Positions 1 through 9,054 of a stretch of DNA of 27,730 bases are shown here, one piece after another (position 1 is the stretch's first letter; each line of letters starts with the position of its first letter). The notes below the pieces were generated by a model, which had not been told where the DNA came from, made no database searches, and saw only the letters and a list, made by a program, of their open reading frames with translations. The translations under genes were made by a program, and so were the position numbers. Source of the stretch: Planctomycetota bacterium (GTDB taxonomy: Bacteria > Planctomycetota > Phycisphaerae > Phycisphaerales > UBA1924). The stretch spans positions 1-27,730 of the forward strand of contig JAEYTB010000065.1 in assembly GCA_023434205.1 (NCBI GenBank). Reading direction: 5' to 3'.

Positions 1-34
1 CGTTCAACACCGACCAGCCGAGTGCGTGAGATCC

Positions 35-873
<839 letters not shown>

Positions 874-898
<25 letters not shown>

Positions 899-2229
899 CG
901 GTCCACGCGGAGCGAGTCCTCGATCAGGCGCTCCATCTGCTCGTCGGAAAGGTACGTCCGGGCGGTCCCGCCGCGCTGGCGGGATTGGACGCTGTCGGCC
1001 ACGTCGAGGCTGGGGACGTAGTTGAAGGCGATGCCGCCGGTGGCGTGGGAGCGGGCGTCGTGCATGGCGGCGGTGTAGACCTTGTTGGCACCGTAACGCT
1101 TGTTGACGACGTCCATGGCCTTGGAGAGGTTTTCGCGCTTGTGCTGCTTCTCGAACAGCGGGAGCGTGAGGCTGGCGGGGGCGACCAGGTCGTGCAGCGT
1201 GACACTGACGAGCAGCGGGGGCGTCGCGGGCGCCGCCTTCCAGAGCGCATCCAGGGCCTCGAGCATCGTCGCGGTGTCGGTGCAGCCCGGGCCGAGCGGG
1301 GCCCACTCGTCCCACGACGGGCCGTTCCAGGCGTTGGTTGAGGGTTTGTCGCCGGGGAAGCGGAGGCCCAGGGAGAGCTTGCGGGCCGCGTACTTGTCGT
1401 GGCGCATGCGCGCGGCGGCCTTGAGCAGCAGCCGGATCGCGACGCTGCGGGCGCCCTCGGGGGTGCGGAGGTCCGGGGCGAGCACGTGCTGATGGCCGAT
1501 GGAGGACTTGCGGGTGGGTTTCTCGTGGACCTGCCTGCCGCGGAGGCGGTGGTACCAGCTTTCGCCCACGACGCCGCCCCACAGGGCGCGGAGGTCGGCG
1601 ACGCTTTTTCGGTAGAGGTCGGCGATGGTGAGGATGCCGGCGCGTTGCAGCCGCTGCATCATCTTGGGGCCGATGCCGGAGAGTTCCTGCGGGGAGAGGT
1701 GCTCGATGGCCTTGGGCAGGTCCTCGGCGGCGAGGATGACCAGCCCGTCGGGCTTGTGCATGTCGGTGCCGAGCTTGGCGAGGACGCGGTTGGGGGCGAT
1801 GCCGATGGAGCAGCGCATGCACACGCCGCAGGAGGCGCGGATCTCGGCCTTGATCCGGGCGGCGAGGGCGGCGGCGGCTTCGCGGCTGCGCTGGGTGCGG
1901 TCCAGTTTGCATGAGACCTCGTCGATGGAGTGGACGCGGTCGACCGGCATGTGGCGGTCGATGGCCTTGAGGATGCGGTGGTGCATCAGCACGTAGAGGC
2001 GCGGGCGGGCGTCCACGATCTCGATGCCGGGGCAGAGGGCTTTGGCCTCGCCCACACGCGTGCCGGTCTTGACGCCGAACGCCTTGGCCTCGTAGCTCGC
2101 GGCGATGCAGCAGCCGCTGTCGCCGGTGATGGGGGCCACAGCGATGGGGCGGTTGCGCAGGGAGGGCTGCACCTGCTGCTCGACAGAGGCGAAGTAGGAG
2201 TTGAGGTCGAGGAACAGGGTGGTGAGCAT
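874..2229 (-). CDS. Y-family DNA polymerase (DinB/UmuC-like)
   Basis: A translesion DNA polymerase of the Y family, about 451 residues. From the ATG at 2229 the first catalytic acidic residue is D8 in LFLDLNSYFASVEQ, and the second pair is D103/E104 in VHSIDEVSCKLD, the same numbering as E. coli DinB. The second D of the DinB DxD motif is N here, as in UmuC-type proteins. CSIGIAPNRVLAKLGTDMHKPDG (about 140-162, palm) is followed by a helix-hairpin-helix at about 183-205 (LSGIGPKMMQRL) and a little-finger domain. Near residue 354 SLTLPLF resembles a beta-clamp-binding hexapeptide; after it come about 90 residues with NKRYGANKVYTAA. An upstream ATG at 2352 would add 41 low-complexity residues and is rejected, because a TATACT box lies 12 bases before the chosen start. 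No LexA-type operator was recognised. It runs divergently from sucA and tail to tail with pstB. Confidence 0.9.
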
Positions 2230-2241
2230 CGCGTCGGGGCG

Positions 2242-2247
2242 AGTATA
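2242..2247 (-). promoter_or_regulatory. -10-like TATACT box of the polymerase gene
   Basis: TATACT on the minus strand, 12 bases before the ATG at 2229. It predicts a leader of about 5-6 bases. No convincing -35 at 17-base spacing. Confidence 0.45.
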
Positions 2248-2419
2248 GGGAACAGAGTCCAAACCTGGAGCTGGCGGGGCGCGGGATCGATGGCGTTGAA
2301 GAGGGGCTTGAGCCGGCGCGGAGAATGACCGATAGCCTTCAAGGCCTACCATCAGGGACCGCGTTTCTCAGGGCCGGACTCGGTATTTGTTCGGACTGCG
2401 GCGCGTTACAGGAAATGCC

Positions 2420-5326
2420 ATGAGGCCCGGTCAGAACACCGCCAACGCGAACGGCCAATCAACCTCCACCCCCCGGGCAGTGGCCCCGGCGGTGAACAGC
2501 TGGAGCGCTGAGTACCTCGACGCCCAGTACGCGCAGTTCCGCGCCGACCCCGCGTCGGTGCCCGCCGATCTCGCGGCGTTCTTCCAGGGGTTTGACCTCG
2601 CGCTCTCGTCCGGCGGTGGGGCGGGCGGCGGGGACACGAACTTTCAGCGGTCGGTGGACAGTCTGGTCGCCGCGTATCGGGCGCGGGGGCACCTGGCGAG
2701 CAAGCTGGACCCGTTCGGGCGTGAGCGGCCGCGGCCGCCGGAACTGGCGCTGGAGTATCACGGGCTGAAGGAGTCGGACCTTTCGCGGCCGGCGAACGCG
2801 GATGTGAGCGGGCTTGCCGCGGGCGCGACGCTGCGGCAGGTGATCGAGCACCTGGAGGCGACGTACTGCTCCACGATCGCGGTGGAGTACATGCACATCA
2901 GCAGCAGCCAGGAGCGGGCGTGGTTCCGCGAGAACTTTGAGAAGCTGCGCGGCCGGATTGAGCTGTCGAACAGGCACAAGGTCGCGATCTATGACCAGAT
3001 CGCGCAGTCGCAGACGTTCGAGTCGTTTGTGGGCGTGCGGTACGGCCCCTCGTACAAGTGGTTCAGCCTGGAGGGCAGCACGTCGCTGATCCCGATGGTT
3101 GAGACGGCGATCGAGCACGCGACGAACCTGGGGGTTGAGGAGGTCGTGCTGGGGATGCCGCACCGAGGGCGCGTGAACGTGCTGAACACGGTGCTGGGGA
3201 AGACCTTCGAGCAGATTTTTACGGAGTTCGAGGACAACTGGGACCAGGGGTACCTCGACGGCGGCGGCGATGTGAAGTACCACCGCGGGTACTCCATCAC
3301 CCGCACGCTGGCCAACGGCAAGACCGTGCGGCTGGCGATGGCGAGCAACCCCAGCCACCTGGAGTCGGTGGACCCGGTGGTGCTGGGGCGCACGCGGGCC
3401 AAGCAGCGGCTGCGGCACGATACGGAGCGGCGGCGGGTGATCCCCCTGCTGCTCCACGGCGACGGCGCGGTCGCGGGCCAGGGCATGGTCTTCGAGACGT
3501 TGAACATGTCGCAGCTCGAGGGGTACACCGTCGGCGGGACGGTCCACATCGTGGTGAACAACCTGATCGCGTTCACGACGCTTCCAGAGGACGACCGCAG
3601 CACGACCTACTGCACGGACGTGGCGAAGGGGATCGAGGCACCGATCTTCCACGTGAACGGGGAGGACCCCGAGGCGTGCGCGATGGTGGCGCGGCTGGCG
3701 ATGGAGTACCGCCAGCAGTTCCGCAAGGAAGTGTTCGTGGACCTGTGGTGCTACCGCAAGTACGGGCACAACGAGGGCGACGAGCAGAGCTTCACGCAGC
3801 CGAACCTGGCGGCGCTGATCAAGGCCCGCAAGCCCACGCTGGACGGGTATGGGAACAAGCTGGTGCGCGAGGGCGTGCTGACCGAGCAGGACATGAAGGA
3901 CAAGATCGACCGCTGGATGGACGTTCTGGACAAGGCGCAGGCGAAGGCGAAGAAGGAGCCGCAGATCCCGGTCATCGACCCCGGCAACGACCGGTGGAAG
4001 GGCGTGACCGGCGACTACTCGCACGCGCCGGCGAAGACCGCGGTGTCGATGCAGCTTCTGACCGAGGTCTGCAACGCGCTGGGCCGCGTGCCCGAGGGCT
4101 TCAACCTCAACCCCAAGCTCAAGAAGCTGCTCGCCGAGCGGGCGGAACTGCCCCGGAGCGGGATGGTGAGCCACGCGGACGCGGAGTTGCTGGCCATCGG
4201 CACGCTGCTGCTGGAGGCGTGCCCCGTGCGGCTGAGCGGGCAGGACTCACGGCGTGGGACGTTCAGCCACCGGCACGCGGTGCTGCGGGACTTTGATTCC
4301 GGAACGCCGTACGTTCCGCTCAACAACATGCGGGAGATGGGCGAACCGGGCACGGACCATGAGCCGGGCAGCAAGGGCGCCGACGGGCGGGCCCGTCAGG
4401 CCAAGTTCTGCATCTACGACTCCCCGCTGTCGGAGGTGTCGGTGCTGGGGTACGACTACGGCTACAGCCTGGCGGACCCCAACATGCTGGTGATGTGGGA
4501 GGCGCAGTTCGGCGACTTCGCCAACGGGGCGCAGGCGATCATCGACCAGTACATCGCCAGCTCGGAGATCAAGTGGAACCGGTGGTCGGCGCTGGTGCTG
4601 CTGCTGCCGCACGGGTACGAGGCGGCGGGCCCGGAGCACTCCTCGTGCCGGCTGGAGCGGTTCCTGCTGCTGTGCGGGGACGACAACATGCAGGTGGTGA
4701 ACACCACCACGGCGGCGCAGACGTTCCACGTGCTGCGGCGGCAGGTGAAGCGGAACTTCCGCAAGCCGCTGGTCTTCGCCACGCCCAAGAAGTACCTGCG
4801 GGTGGCGACCAGCCATATCGACGAGTTCACGACCGGCCACTTCCGCGAGATGCTGGACGACCCGGCGTTCGACGCCAAGGGCGGGTTTGACCGCAAGGGC
4901 GTCAGCCGCGTGATCATCTGCTCGGGGAAGGTGTTCTACGAGCTGAACGAGCGGCGCAAGGCGACGGGGCGCACGGATGTGGCGATCCTGCGGCTGGAGC
5001 AGTTGTACCCGTTCAACACGGAGATGGTCCGCGAGGTGCTGGCCCGGTACCCCAAGAAGGCCGAGGTGGTGTGGGTGCAGGAGGAGCCGCGGAACGCGGG
5101 GGCGTACCTGTACGCGTTCGACACGTTCCGCAGCGAGCTGGGGATTGAGCTGCCGTACATCGGGCGCGAGACCAGCGCGACCCCGGCGGTGGGGAGCAAG
5201 AAGGCGGACCTGATTCAGCAGGAGGCGGTCATCGCCGCGGCGATCGGCCCGTCCAAGAAGGCCGATGCGGCGGGCGAGAAGGTGCCGCCGCCCTCCAAGC
5301 AGGTCGTCGAGTCCGCGCGCCGGTAA
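2420..5326 (+). CDS. sucA: 2-oxoglutarate dehydrogenase E1 component
   Basis: The thiamine-diphosphate-dependent decarboxylase of the 2-oxoglutarate dehydrogenase complex. It converts 2-oxoglutarate to succinyl groups on the E2 lipoyl arm in the TCA cycle. The product is 968 residues, normal for the family (about 930-990). The short N-terminal E2-binding helix region (SAEYLDAQYAQFRADP, about 28-43) is followed by the family motif AYRARGHLASKLDPFG, the thiamine-diphosphate/Mg site HGDGAVAGQG near 345-354 with VVNN about 25 residues on, GHNEGDEQSFTQP near 450-462, and the C-terminal transketolase-like part with GYDYGYSLADPN and PHGYEAAGPEHSS. There is no fused E2-like domain as in mycobacterial Kgd. 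ATG at 2420 was chosen over TTG at 2387 because AGGA sits six bases before it. sucB follows after 20 bases. No lpdA is present; E3 must be encoded elsewhere. Confidence 0.97.
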   Translation: MRPGQNTANANGQSTSTPRAVAPAVNSWSAEYLDAQYAQFRADPASVPADLAAFFQGFDLALSSGGGAGGGDTNFQRSVDSLVAAYRARGHLASKLDPFGRERPRPPELALEYHGLKESDLSRPANADVSGLAAGATLRQVIEHLEATYCSTIAVEYMHISSSQERAWFRENFEKLRGRIELSNRHKVAIYDQIAQSQTFESFVGVRYGPSYKWFSLEGSTSLIPMVETAIEHATNLGVEEVVLGMPHRGRVNVLNTVLGKTFEQIFTEFEDNWDQGYLDGGGDVKYHRGYSITRTLANGKTVRLAMASNPSHLESVDPVVLGRTRAKQRLRHDTERRRVIPLLLHGDGAVAGQGMVFETLNMSQLEGYTVGGTVHIVVNNLIAFTTLPEDDRSTTYCTDVAKGIEAPIFHVNGEDPEACAMVARLAMEYRQQFRKEVFVDLWCYRKYGHNEGDEQSFTQPNLAALIKARKPTLDGYGNKLVREGVLTEQDMKDKIDRWMDVLDKAQAKAKKEPQIPVIDPGNDRWKGVTGDYSHAPAKTAVSMQLLTEVCNALGRVPEGFNLNPKLKKLLAERAELPRSGMVSHADAELLAIGTLLLEACPVRLSGQDSRRGTFSHRHAVLRDFDSGTPYVPLNNMREMGEPGTDHEPGSKGADGRARQAKFCIYDSPLSEVSVLGYDYGYSLADPNMLVMWEAQFGDFANGAQAIIDQYIASSEIKWNRWSALVLLLPHGYEAAGPEHSSCRLERFLLLCGDDNMQVVNTTTAAQTFHVLRRQVKRNFRKPLVFATPKKYLRVATSHIDEFTTGHFREMLDDPAFDAKGGFDRKGVSRVIICSGKVFYELNERRKATGRTDVAILRLEQLYPFNTEMVREVLARYPKKAEVVWVQEEPRNAGAYLYAFDTFRSELGIELPYIGRETSATPAVGSKKADLIQQEAVIAAAIGPSKKADAAGEKVPPPSKQVVESARR

Positions 5327-5346
5327 CTTTTCCAGGAACAGAACAC

Positions 5347-6606
5347 ATGGCGGTTGACATCGTGATCCCGGCGTTCGGCGAGTCCGTCACCAGCGGCGTC
5401 GTGCAGCGGTGGGTGAAGAAGGACGGCGAGTACGTGACCAAGGACGAGGTCGTGATGGAGCTGGAGACCGACAAGGTCACCGGCGAGATCCGCGCGGAGG
5501 CCTCGGGCACGCTCCAGACGACCGCCAAAGAGGGCGAGACCGTGCAGGTCGGGCAGACGGTGGGGCGCATCACCGAGGGCGGGGCCAAGCCCGCGGCGGC
5601 CCCGGCTAAGGCCGCGGCGAATGCGGAGCCCAAGCCCGCTCCCTCGGCCCCGGCCGCGACGGCGGTCGCGGACCACGCGGACCAGGACGGAATCCGGGCG
5701 ACGCCGCTGGCGAGGAAGCTCGCGGCGGAGCACCACGTCGACCTTGCGAAGATCACGGGCATCCCGGCGGGGCAGCGGATCCGGGAGCAGGACGTGCTGA
5801 ACTTCGTGAACTCGCGGAGCAACGGGGCTCCGGCTCCCGCGGCGCCCAAGGCCCCGGCGGCGGTCGCTGCGGCCCCGCAGGGGTCGCGCGGGGCGACGCG
5901 CGAGCGGATGACCCCGCTGCGGCAGCGGATCGCCGGGCGGCTCGTGCAAGCCCAGCACACCGCGGCGATGCTGACCACCTTCAACGAGGTGGACATGTCC
6001 GCCGTGATGGACCTGCGCAAGCAGTACAAGGAAGACTTCGAGAAGAAGCACGCCATCGGGCTGGGGTTCATGTCCTTCTTCGTGAAGGCGGTGACTGGGG
6101 CGCTGCGGGCGTTCCCCATGGTGAACGCCTACATCGTCGAGGAGGACGGGCAGCCGGCGATCGAGAAGCACGACTACTGCGATGTCGCGGTCGCGGTCTC
6201 GACGCCCAAGGGTCTGGTCGTCCCTGTGCTGCGGAGCGCGGAGAAGATGTCCTTCGCGGCGGTGGAGCAGGGCATCAAGGACCTGGCGACGCGGGCCAAG
6301 GACGGCAAGCTCTCCTTGGAGGACATGCAGGGGGGCACCTTCACAATCACCAACGGCGGCATCTTCGGCTCGCTGATGAGCACGCCGATTCTGAACCCGC
6401 CACAGTCGGCGATCCTGGGGATGCACGCGATCAAGAACCGTGCCGTGGAGTACCCGGTGGGCAGCGGGCAGGTGGCGGTCCGCCCGATGATGTACCTGGC
6501 GCTGAGCTACGACCACCGGATCATTGATGGGGCGGAGGCGGTGCAGTTCCTGGTGCGGATCAAGCAGGCGATTGAAGACCCGCAGCGGCTGCTGCTGGAC
6601 CTGTAG
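5347..6606 (+). CDS. sucB: Dihydrolipoyllysine-residue succinyltransferase (E2)
   Basis: The E2 core of the 2-oxoglutarate dehydrogenase complex; it transfers the succinyl group from its lipoyl arm to CoA. The product is 419 residues. The lipoyl domain covers about 2-78 with the lipoylated lysine K43 in ELETDKVTG. A first Ala/Pro-rich linker (about 79-113) leads to an E3-binding domain at about 117-153 (TPLARKLAAEHHVDL), then a second linker (about 159-183) and the catalytic domain. Active-site H390 and D394 lie in SYDHRIIDG. STPKGLVVPVLR and FTITNGGIFGSLMSTPI are typical of the succinyl rather than acetyl transferase. It lies 20 bases after sucA in the same operon, with AGGAA about ten bases before the ATG. 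Confidence 0.97.
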   Translation: MAVDIVIPAFGESVTSGVVQRWVKKDGEYVTKDEVVMELETDKVTGEIRAEASGTLQTTAKEGETVQVGQTVGRITEGGAKPAAAPAKAAANAEPKPAPSAPAATAVADHADQDGIRATPLARKLAAEHHVDLAKITGIPAGQRIREQDVLNFVNSRSNGAPAPAAPKAPAAVAAAPQGSRGATRERMTPLRQRIAGRLVQAQHTAAMLTTFNEVDMSAVMDLRKQYKEDFEKKHAIGLGFMSFFVKAVTGALRAFPMVNAYIVEEDGQPAIEKHDYCDVAVAVSTPKGLVVPVLRSAEKMSFAAVEQGIKDLATRAKDGKLSLEDMQGGTFTITNGGIFGSLMSTPILNPPQSAILGMHAIKNRAVEYPVGSGQVAVRPMMYLALSYDHRIIDGAEAVQFLVRIKQAIEDPQRLLLDL

Positions 6607-6613
6607 TCGCGGG

Positions 6614-6619
6614 TACACT
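6614..6619 (+). promoter_or_regulatory. TANNNT box (TACACT), likely leaderless promoter
   Basis: TACACT ends seven bases before the GTG start at 6627, so transcription would begin at or next to the start codon. No Shine-Dalgarno sequence is present between sucB and this gene. It may give the acyltransferase a promoter independent of sucAB. Confidence 0.45.
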
Positions 6620-6626
6620 CGCGGCC

Positions 6627-7640
6627 GTGACCAGCGCGACCCTCGAGACTCCGGCCCCGCTCGCGGCGGTGTCGCCCGCGCCGGCGGCGCGGGCGCGGTA
6701 CCTGGAGCTGGACGGCTTGCGTGGGCTCGCCGCGGTGGCGGTGATGCTGTTCCATTACGAGCTGTACGTGGGTCACCACTGGGGCGCGTCGATCTGGTCG
6801 CCGCTGGCGTACGGCAGCCTCGGGGTGCAGCTGTTCTTCATGATCAGCGGGTTTGTGATCCTGATGACGGCGCGGCGGGTGGCCTCGGTGGGGGCGTTTG
6901 CGCTTTCCAGGTTCGCACGCCTGTACCCGGCGTACTGGACGGCGTGCGTGCTGATCTTCGCGCTGCGGTGGCTGGATGACCCCGCGTCCGCCCCACGGGT
7001 GGCGGACGCCCTGCTCAACGTGCCCATGATCGAGATCGCCGGGGTCCCGCGTCTGGACAACGTCTTCTGGACGCTCCAGCAGGAGATGTGGTTCTACCTC
7101 GCCATCGCGGCGCTGATCGTGGGCCGGCGCCTCCAGTTCGCGGTGTGGCTGCTCGCGGCGGTGGTCTTCACCAGCCTGTGCGGCCTGCGGTTCACGCGCT
7201 GGTTCGGGTTGTTCCTGATCGGCATGGTGCTGTTTGACGCGCTGCAGGGGTGGCGGCCCCGGCACTTTGTGCTGCTGGGGCTGGTCGGGGCGGACCTGCT
7301 GGTGCGCAGCCTGGTGCGGCGGACGCAGGACGTCGCTGGCTGGGAGTACCCGGTGGGGGTGGTGGCGTGCGCGGGGCTGATGTTCGCGGCGACCCGCCAG
7401 CGGCTGGCGTGGCTGGCGAACGCGCCGCTGCTGTTCCTGGGGACGATCTCGTACTCGCTGTACCTCGTCCACGCGACGCTCGGGGGGATTCTGATCTCCC
7501 GCCTGCACGGGGCGGGCTGGGGGGTCGGCGCGGCGGTGGGAACGGCCGTGGCGAGCTCCCTGGTTGTGGCGACGGCGCTGACGTTCGGCATCGAGCGGCC
7601 GGCGATGCGGTGGATCCGCGGACGCGGTAGGCTGGGGTGA
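6627..7640 (+). CDS. Acyltransferase family 3 membrane protein (OafA-like)
   Basis: A membrane acyltransferase of the acyltransferase-3 family, which moves acyl groups from the cytoplasmic side onto sugars or other envelope molecules. The product is 337 residues. After a 25-residue Ala/Pro-rich start comes YLELDGLRGLAAVAVMLFHYE, holding the conserved R-x10-H type motif (R32, H43). The rest is strongly hydrophobic with about ten membrane segments, ending in LFLGTISYSLYLVHATLG and a closing IERPAMRWIR, both common in the family. There is no fused SGNH domain. The substrate cannot be read from sequence. The GTG at 6627 is the only start fitting the N-terminal motif; it is 20 bases after sucB, and its stop overlaps the next ATG by one base. 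Confidence 0.88.
   Translation: MTSATLETPAPLAAVSPAPAARARYLELDGLRGLAAVAVMLFHYELYVGHHWGASIWSPLAYGSLGVQLFFMISGFVILMTARRVASVGAFALSRFARLYPAYWTACVLIFALRWLDDPASAPRVADALLNVPMIEIAGVPRLDNVFWTLQQEMWFYLAIAALIVGRRLQFAVWLLAAVVFTSLCGLRFTRWFGLFLIGMVLFDALQGWRPRHFVLLGLVGADLLVRSLVRRTQDVAGWEYPVGVVACAGLMFAATRQRLAWLANAPLLFLGTISYSLYLVHATLGGILISRLHGAGWGVGAAVGTAVASSLVVATALTFGIERPAMRWIRGRGRLG
7628..7633 (+). promoter_or_regulatory. TANNNT box (TAGGCT) inside the acyltransferase 3' end
   Basis: TAGGCT ends six bases before the ATG at 7640, the same spacing as at the ureohydrolase gene. It lies within coding sequence and may be chance; coupling through the TGATG overlap is the alternative. Confidence 0.25.
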
Positions 7641-8332
7641 TGCTCCATATCGCCCTGTGCATTGCGCTGTGTACGCAGGCCGCGCCCGCTCACCAGCCCG
7701 CCGTTGCCCCGCCGCAGCCGGGCATCAGCGTGCCGCCGGTCCCCGCGCCGCCCGTAGAGGAGCGCACGCCCGAGGCCGTCCGCAAAGCGTTCAACGACTA
7801 CAAGGAGGCGATCCTCAATGGCAAGGGCGAGGCCGCCGCGGGCTGCGTGGATAAGCAGACGCTGGACTGGTACGAGGAGTCGCGGCTGCTGGCGCTGAAC
7901 GCGGGGCGTGAGAAGCTGGAATCGCTGAGCATGTTCAACCGCTTTCAGGCGATCCTGATCCGCCACCGGGTGCCGCGTGCCGAGCTGGCGAAGATGGACG
8001 GCCGCAAGCTGTTTGTGTACGCGGTCGAGAACGGGTGGGTGGGCAAGAGCAGCGTCTCGGGGCTGGAGATCGGGGATGTTTCGATCACGGGGGCGTTCGC
8101 GGCGGGCGCGATCGTTCGGGAGCGCAGGCCCACGACGCTGAAGTTCCAGTTCGTGATCGAGGAGGGTCGCTGGAAGATCAAGCTCATGCCGATCATGAAG
8201 ACGGCGGAGCCCGCGCTCAAGGCGCAGGCCAAGCGGGCGGGGATGACCGAGAACGAGTTCATCTTCCAGATGGCCGAGGCGGTCTCGGGGCGGAGGGTGC
8301 CGGACACGATCTGGGACGCCCCGAAGGACTAG
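7640..8332 (+). CDS. Putative exported protein, NTF2-like fold suspected
   Basis: A 230-residue protein whose family I do not recognise. The N-terminus MLHIALCIALCTQAAPA looks like a short signal peptide, followed by a Pro-rich linker to about residue 40. Residues about 45-105 (AVRKAFNDYKEAILNGKGEAAAGCVD, then DWYEESR) followed by a beta-rich part with FQFVIEEGRWKIKLMPIM resemble the helix-then-strands pattern of NTF2/SnoaL-like proteins that track a dependent variable domain; this is inference. The TGATG overlap with the upstream acyltransferase suggests co-translation and perhaps a shared envelope role. Its TAG stop shares the palindrome CTAG (8329-8332) with the stop of the opposite-strand fragment. 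A GTG at 7637 is an equally possible start and changes nothing important. Confidence 0.75.
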   Translation: MLHIALCIALCTQAAPAHQPAVAPPQPGISVPPVPAPPVEERTPEAVRKAFNDYKEAILNGKGEAAAGCVDKQTLDWYEESRLLALNAGREKLESLSMFNRFQAILIRHRVPRAELAKMDGRKLFVYAVENGWVGKSSVSGLEIGDVSITGAFAAGAIVRERRPTTLKFQFVIEEGRWKIKLMPIMKTAEPALKAQAKRAGMTENEFIFQMAEAVSGRRVPDTIWDAPKD

Positions 8333-8631
8333 TCCTCAACCATGCGGACCTGGCCGTGGACGGAGCGTTTGAGGTAGAACGTGCCGTCGGCGTGCTCCCA
8401 CAGGGGCCCCAGGATGCCGTGGTGGTGGTGTCCGTGGGCGATGACCAGCTCGGCGCGGACGCGTTCGGCGTAGTCCGCGACGATCACCGAGGCCTCGGCG
8501 CCGAAGAAGACGGCGTAGACGACCGAGAGCGTGCGGCCGCGAAGCTCGCGGCGGGCAAAGTGCTTCAGCCGGTGCTCCTGCACGCGCCCGAACCGCTCCT
8601 GGTACGCGGGGTCGGTGCCCCTGCAGCGGGA
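8329..8631 (-). pseudogene. Orphan C-terminal fragment of an unrecognised gene
   Basis: An open minus-strand frame from just after a TGA at 8632-8634 to a TAG at 8329. Its residues include DPAYQERFGRVQEHRLKHF, then VIAHGHHHHGILGPLW and GTFYLKRSVHGQVRM. The strong, non-repetitive composition with a HGHHHHG cluster looks like real protein sequence, and the stop interlocks exactly with the opposite gene, as at other gene ends here. No good start codon exists upstream; GTG at 8583 would give 84 residues. I do not recognise the family. It is read in a different frame from the antiporter remnant immediately upstream, so it is either a gene end brought in by deletion or the frameshifted tail of the same locus. 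Confidence 0.5.
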
Positions 8632-8908
8632 TCATGAGAAGGATGGTGTCCAGATCGTCGAGGATCGCGAGGACCCGGGCCTTGCGGAACGCCCCGGCGG
8701 TGAAGGCGACGACGTCGTCCCAGCCGAGCTTGCGCACGTCGCGTTTGTTGAGATCGAACTCGTACCCGACGTGGAACATGATGAATGACAGCGCGACCAT
8801 GGTCGCGAGCATGAGTCCGTGACGCAGCCCGCCGGCCTCGGAGGGGATCACCTGGGAGCCCACGAGCCCGATGATCAGCAGCGTGGAAAAGAGTCCGACC
8901 TTGCGCAT
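8621..8908 (-). pseudogene. Remnant of a cation/proton antiporter gene
   Basis: The reading frame from ATG 8908 gives 96 residues resembling two separated parts of bacterial sodium:proton antiporters of the CPA2 type. It opens with MRKVGLFSTLLIIGLVGSQV, then TMVALSFIMFHVGYEFDLNK and WDDVVAFTAGAF, which is the normal N-terminus through about the second membrane segment. It then jumps directly to FRKARVLAILDDLDTILLMI, which in intact family members as I remember them lies some 70 residues later. The rest of the transporter (several membrane segments) is absent and the frame runs into nonsense after residue 96. This is a decayed gene with an internal in-frame deletion and a 3' truncation. Confidence 0.7.
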
Positions 8909-9054
8909 GGAACAACGCCGCGGCAAACGCGGTGCAGCGCTCCTTTTTGAACGAGGGGTTTACGGTGACGGCGGAAGTCCGCCGCGTTCAGACATTGTGC
9001 CCCGCGGTGCGGCGGAAGTCTGCGCGGCGAATCCAAAAACTCGACTTGGTGAAG

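Noticed and set aside
2387..2419. TTG 2387 as sucA start
   Set aside because: Adds 11 residues without family support, while ATG 2420 has AGGA at good spacing.
8975..9025. Small palindrome GGCGGAAGTCCGCC and a nearby partial copy between the antiporter remnant and fbp
   Set aside because: Two-base loop, no T-run and no array of copies; too little for a terminator or a repeat family from this window alone.
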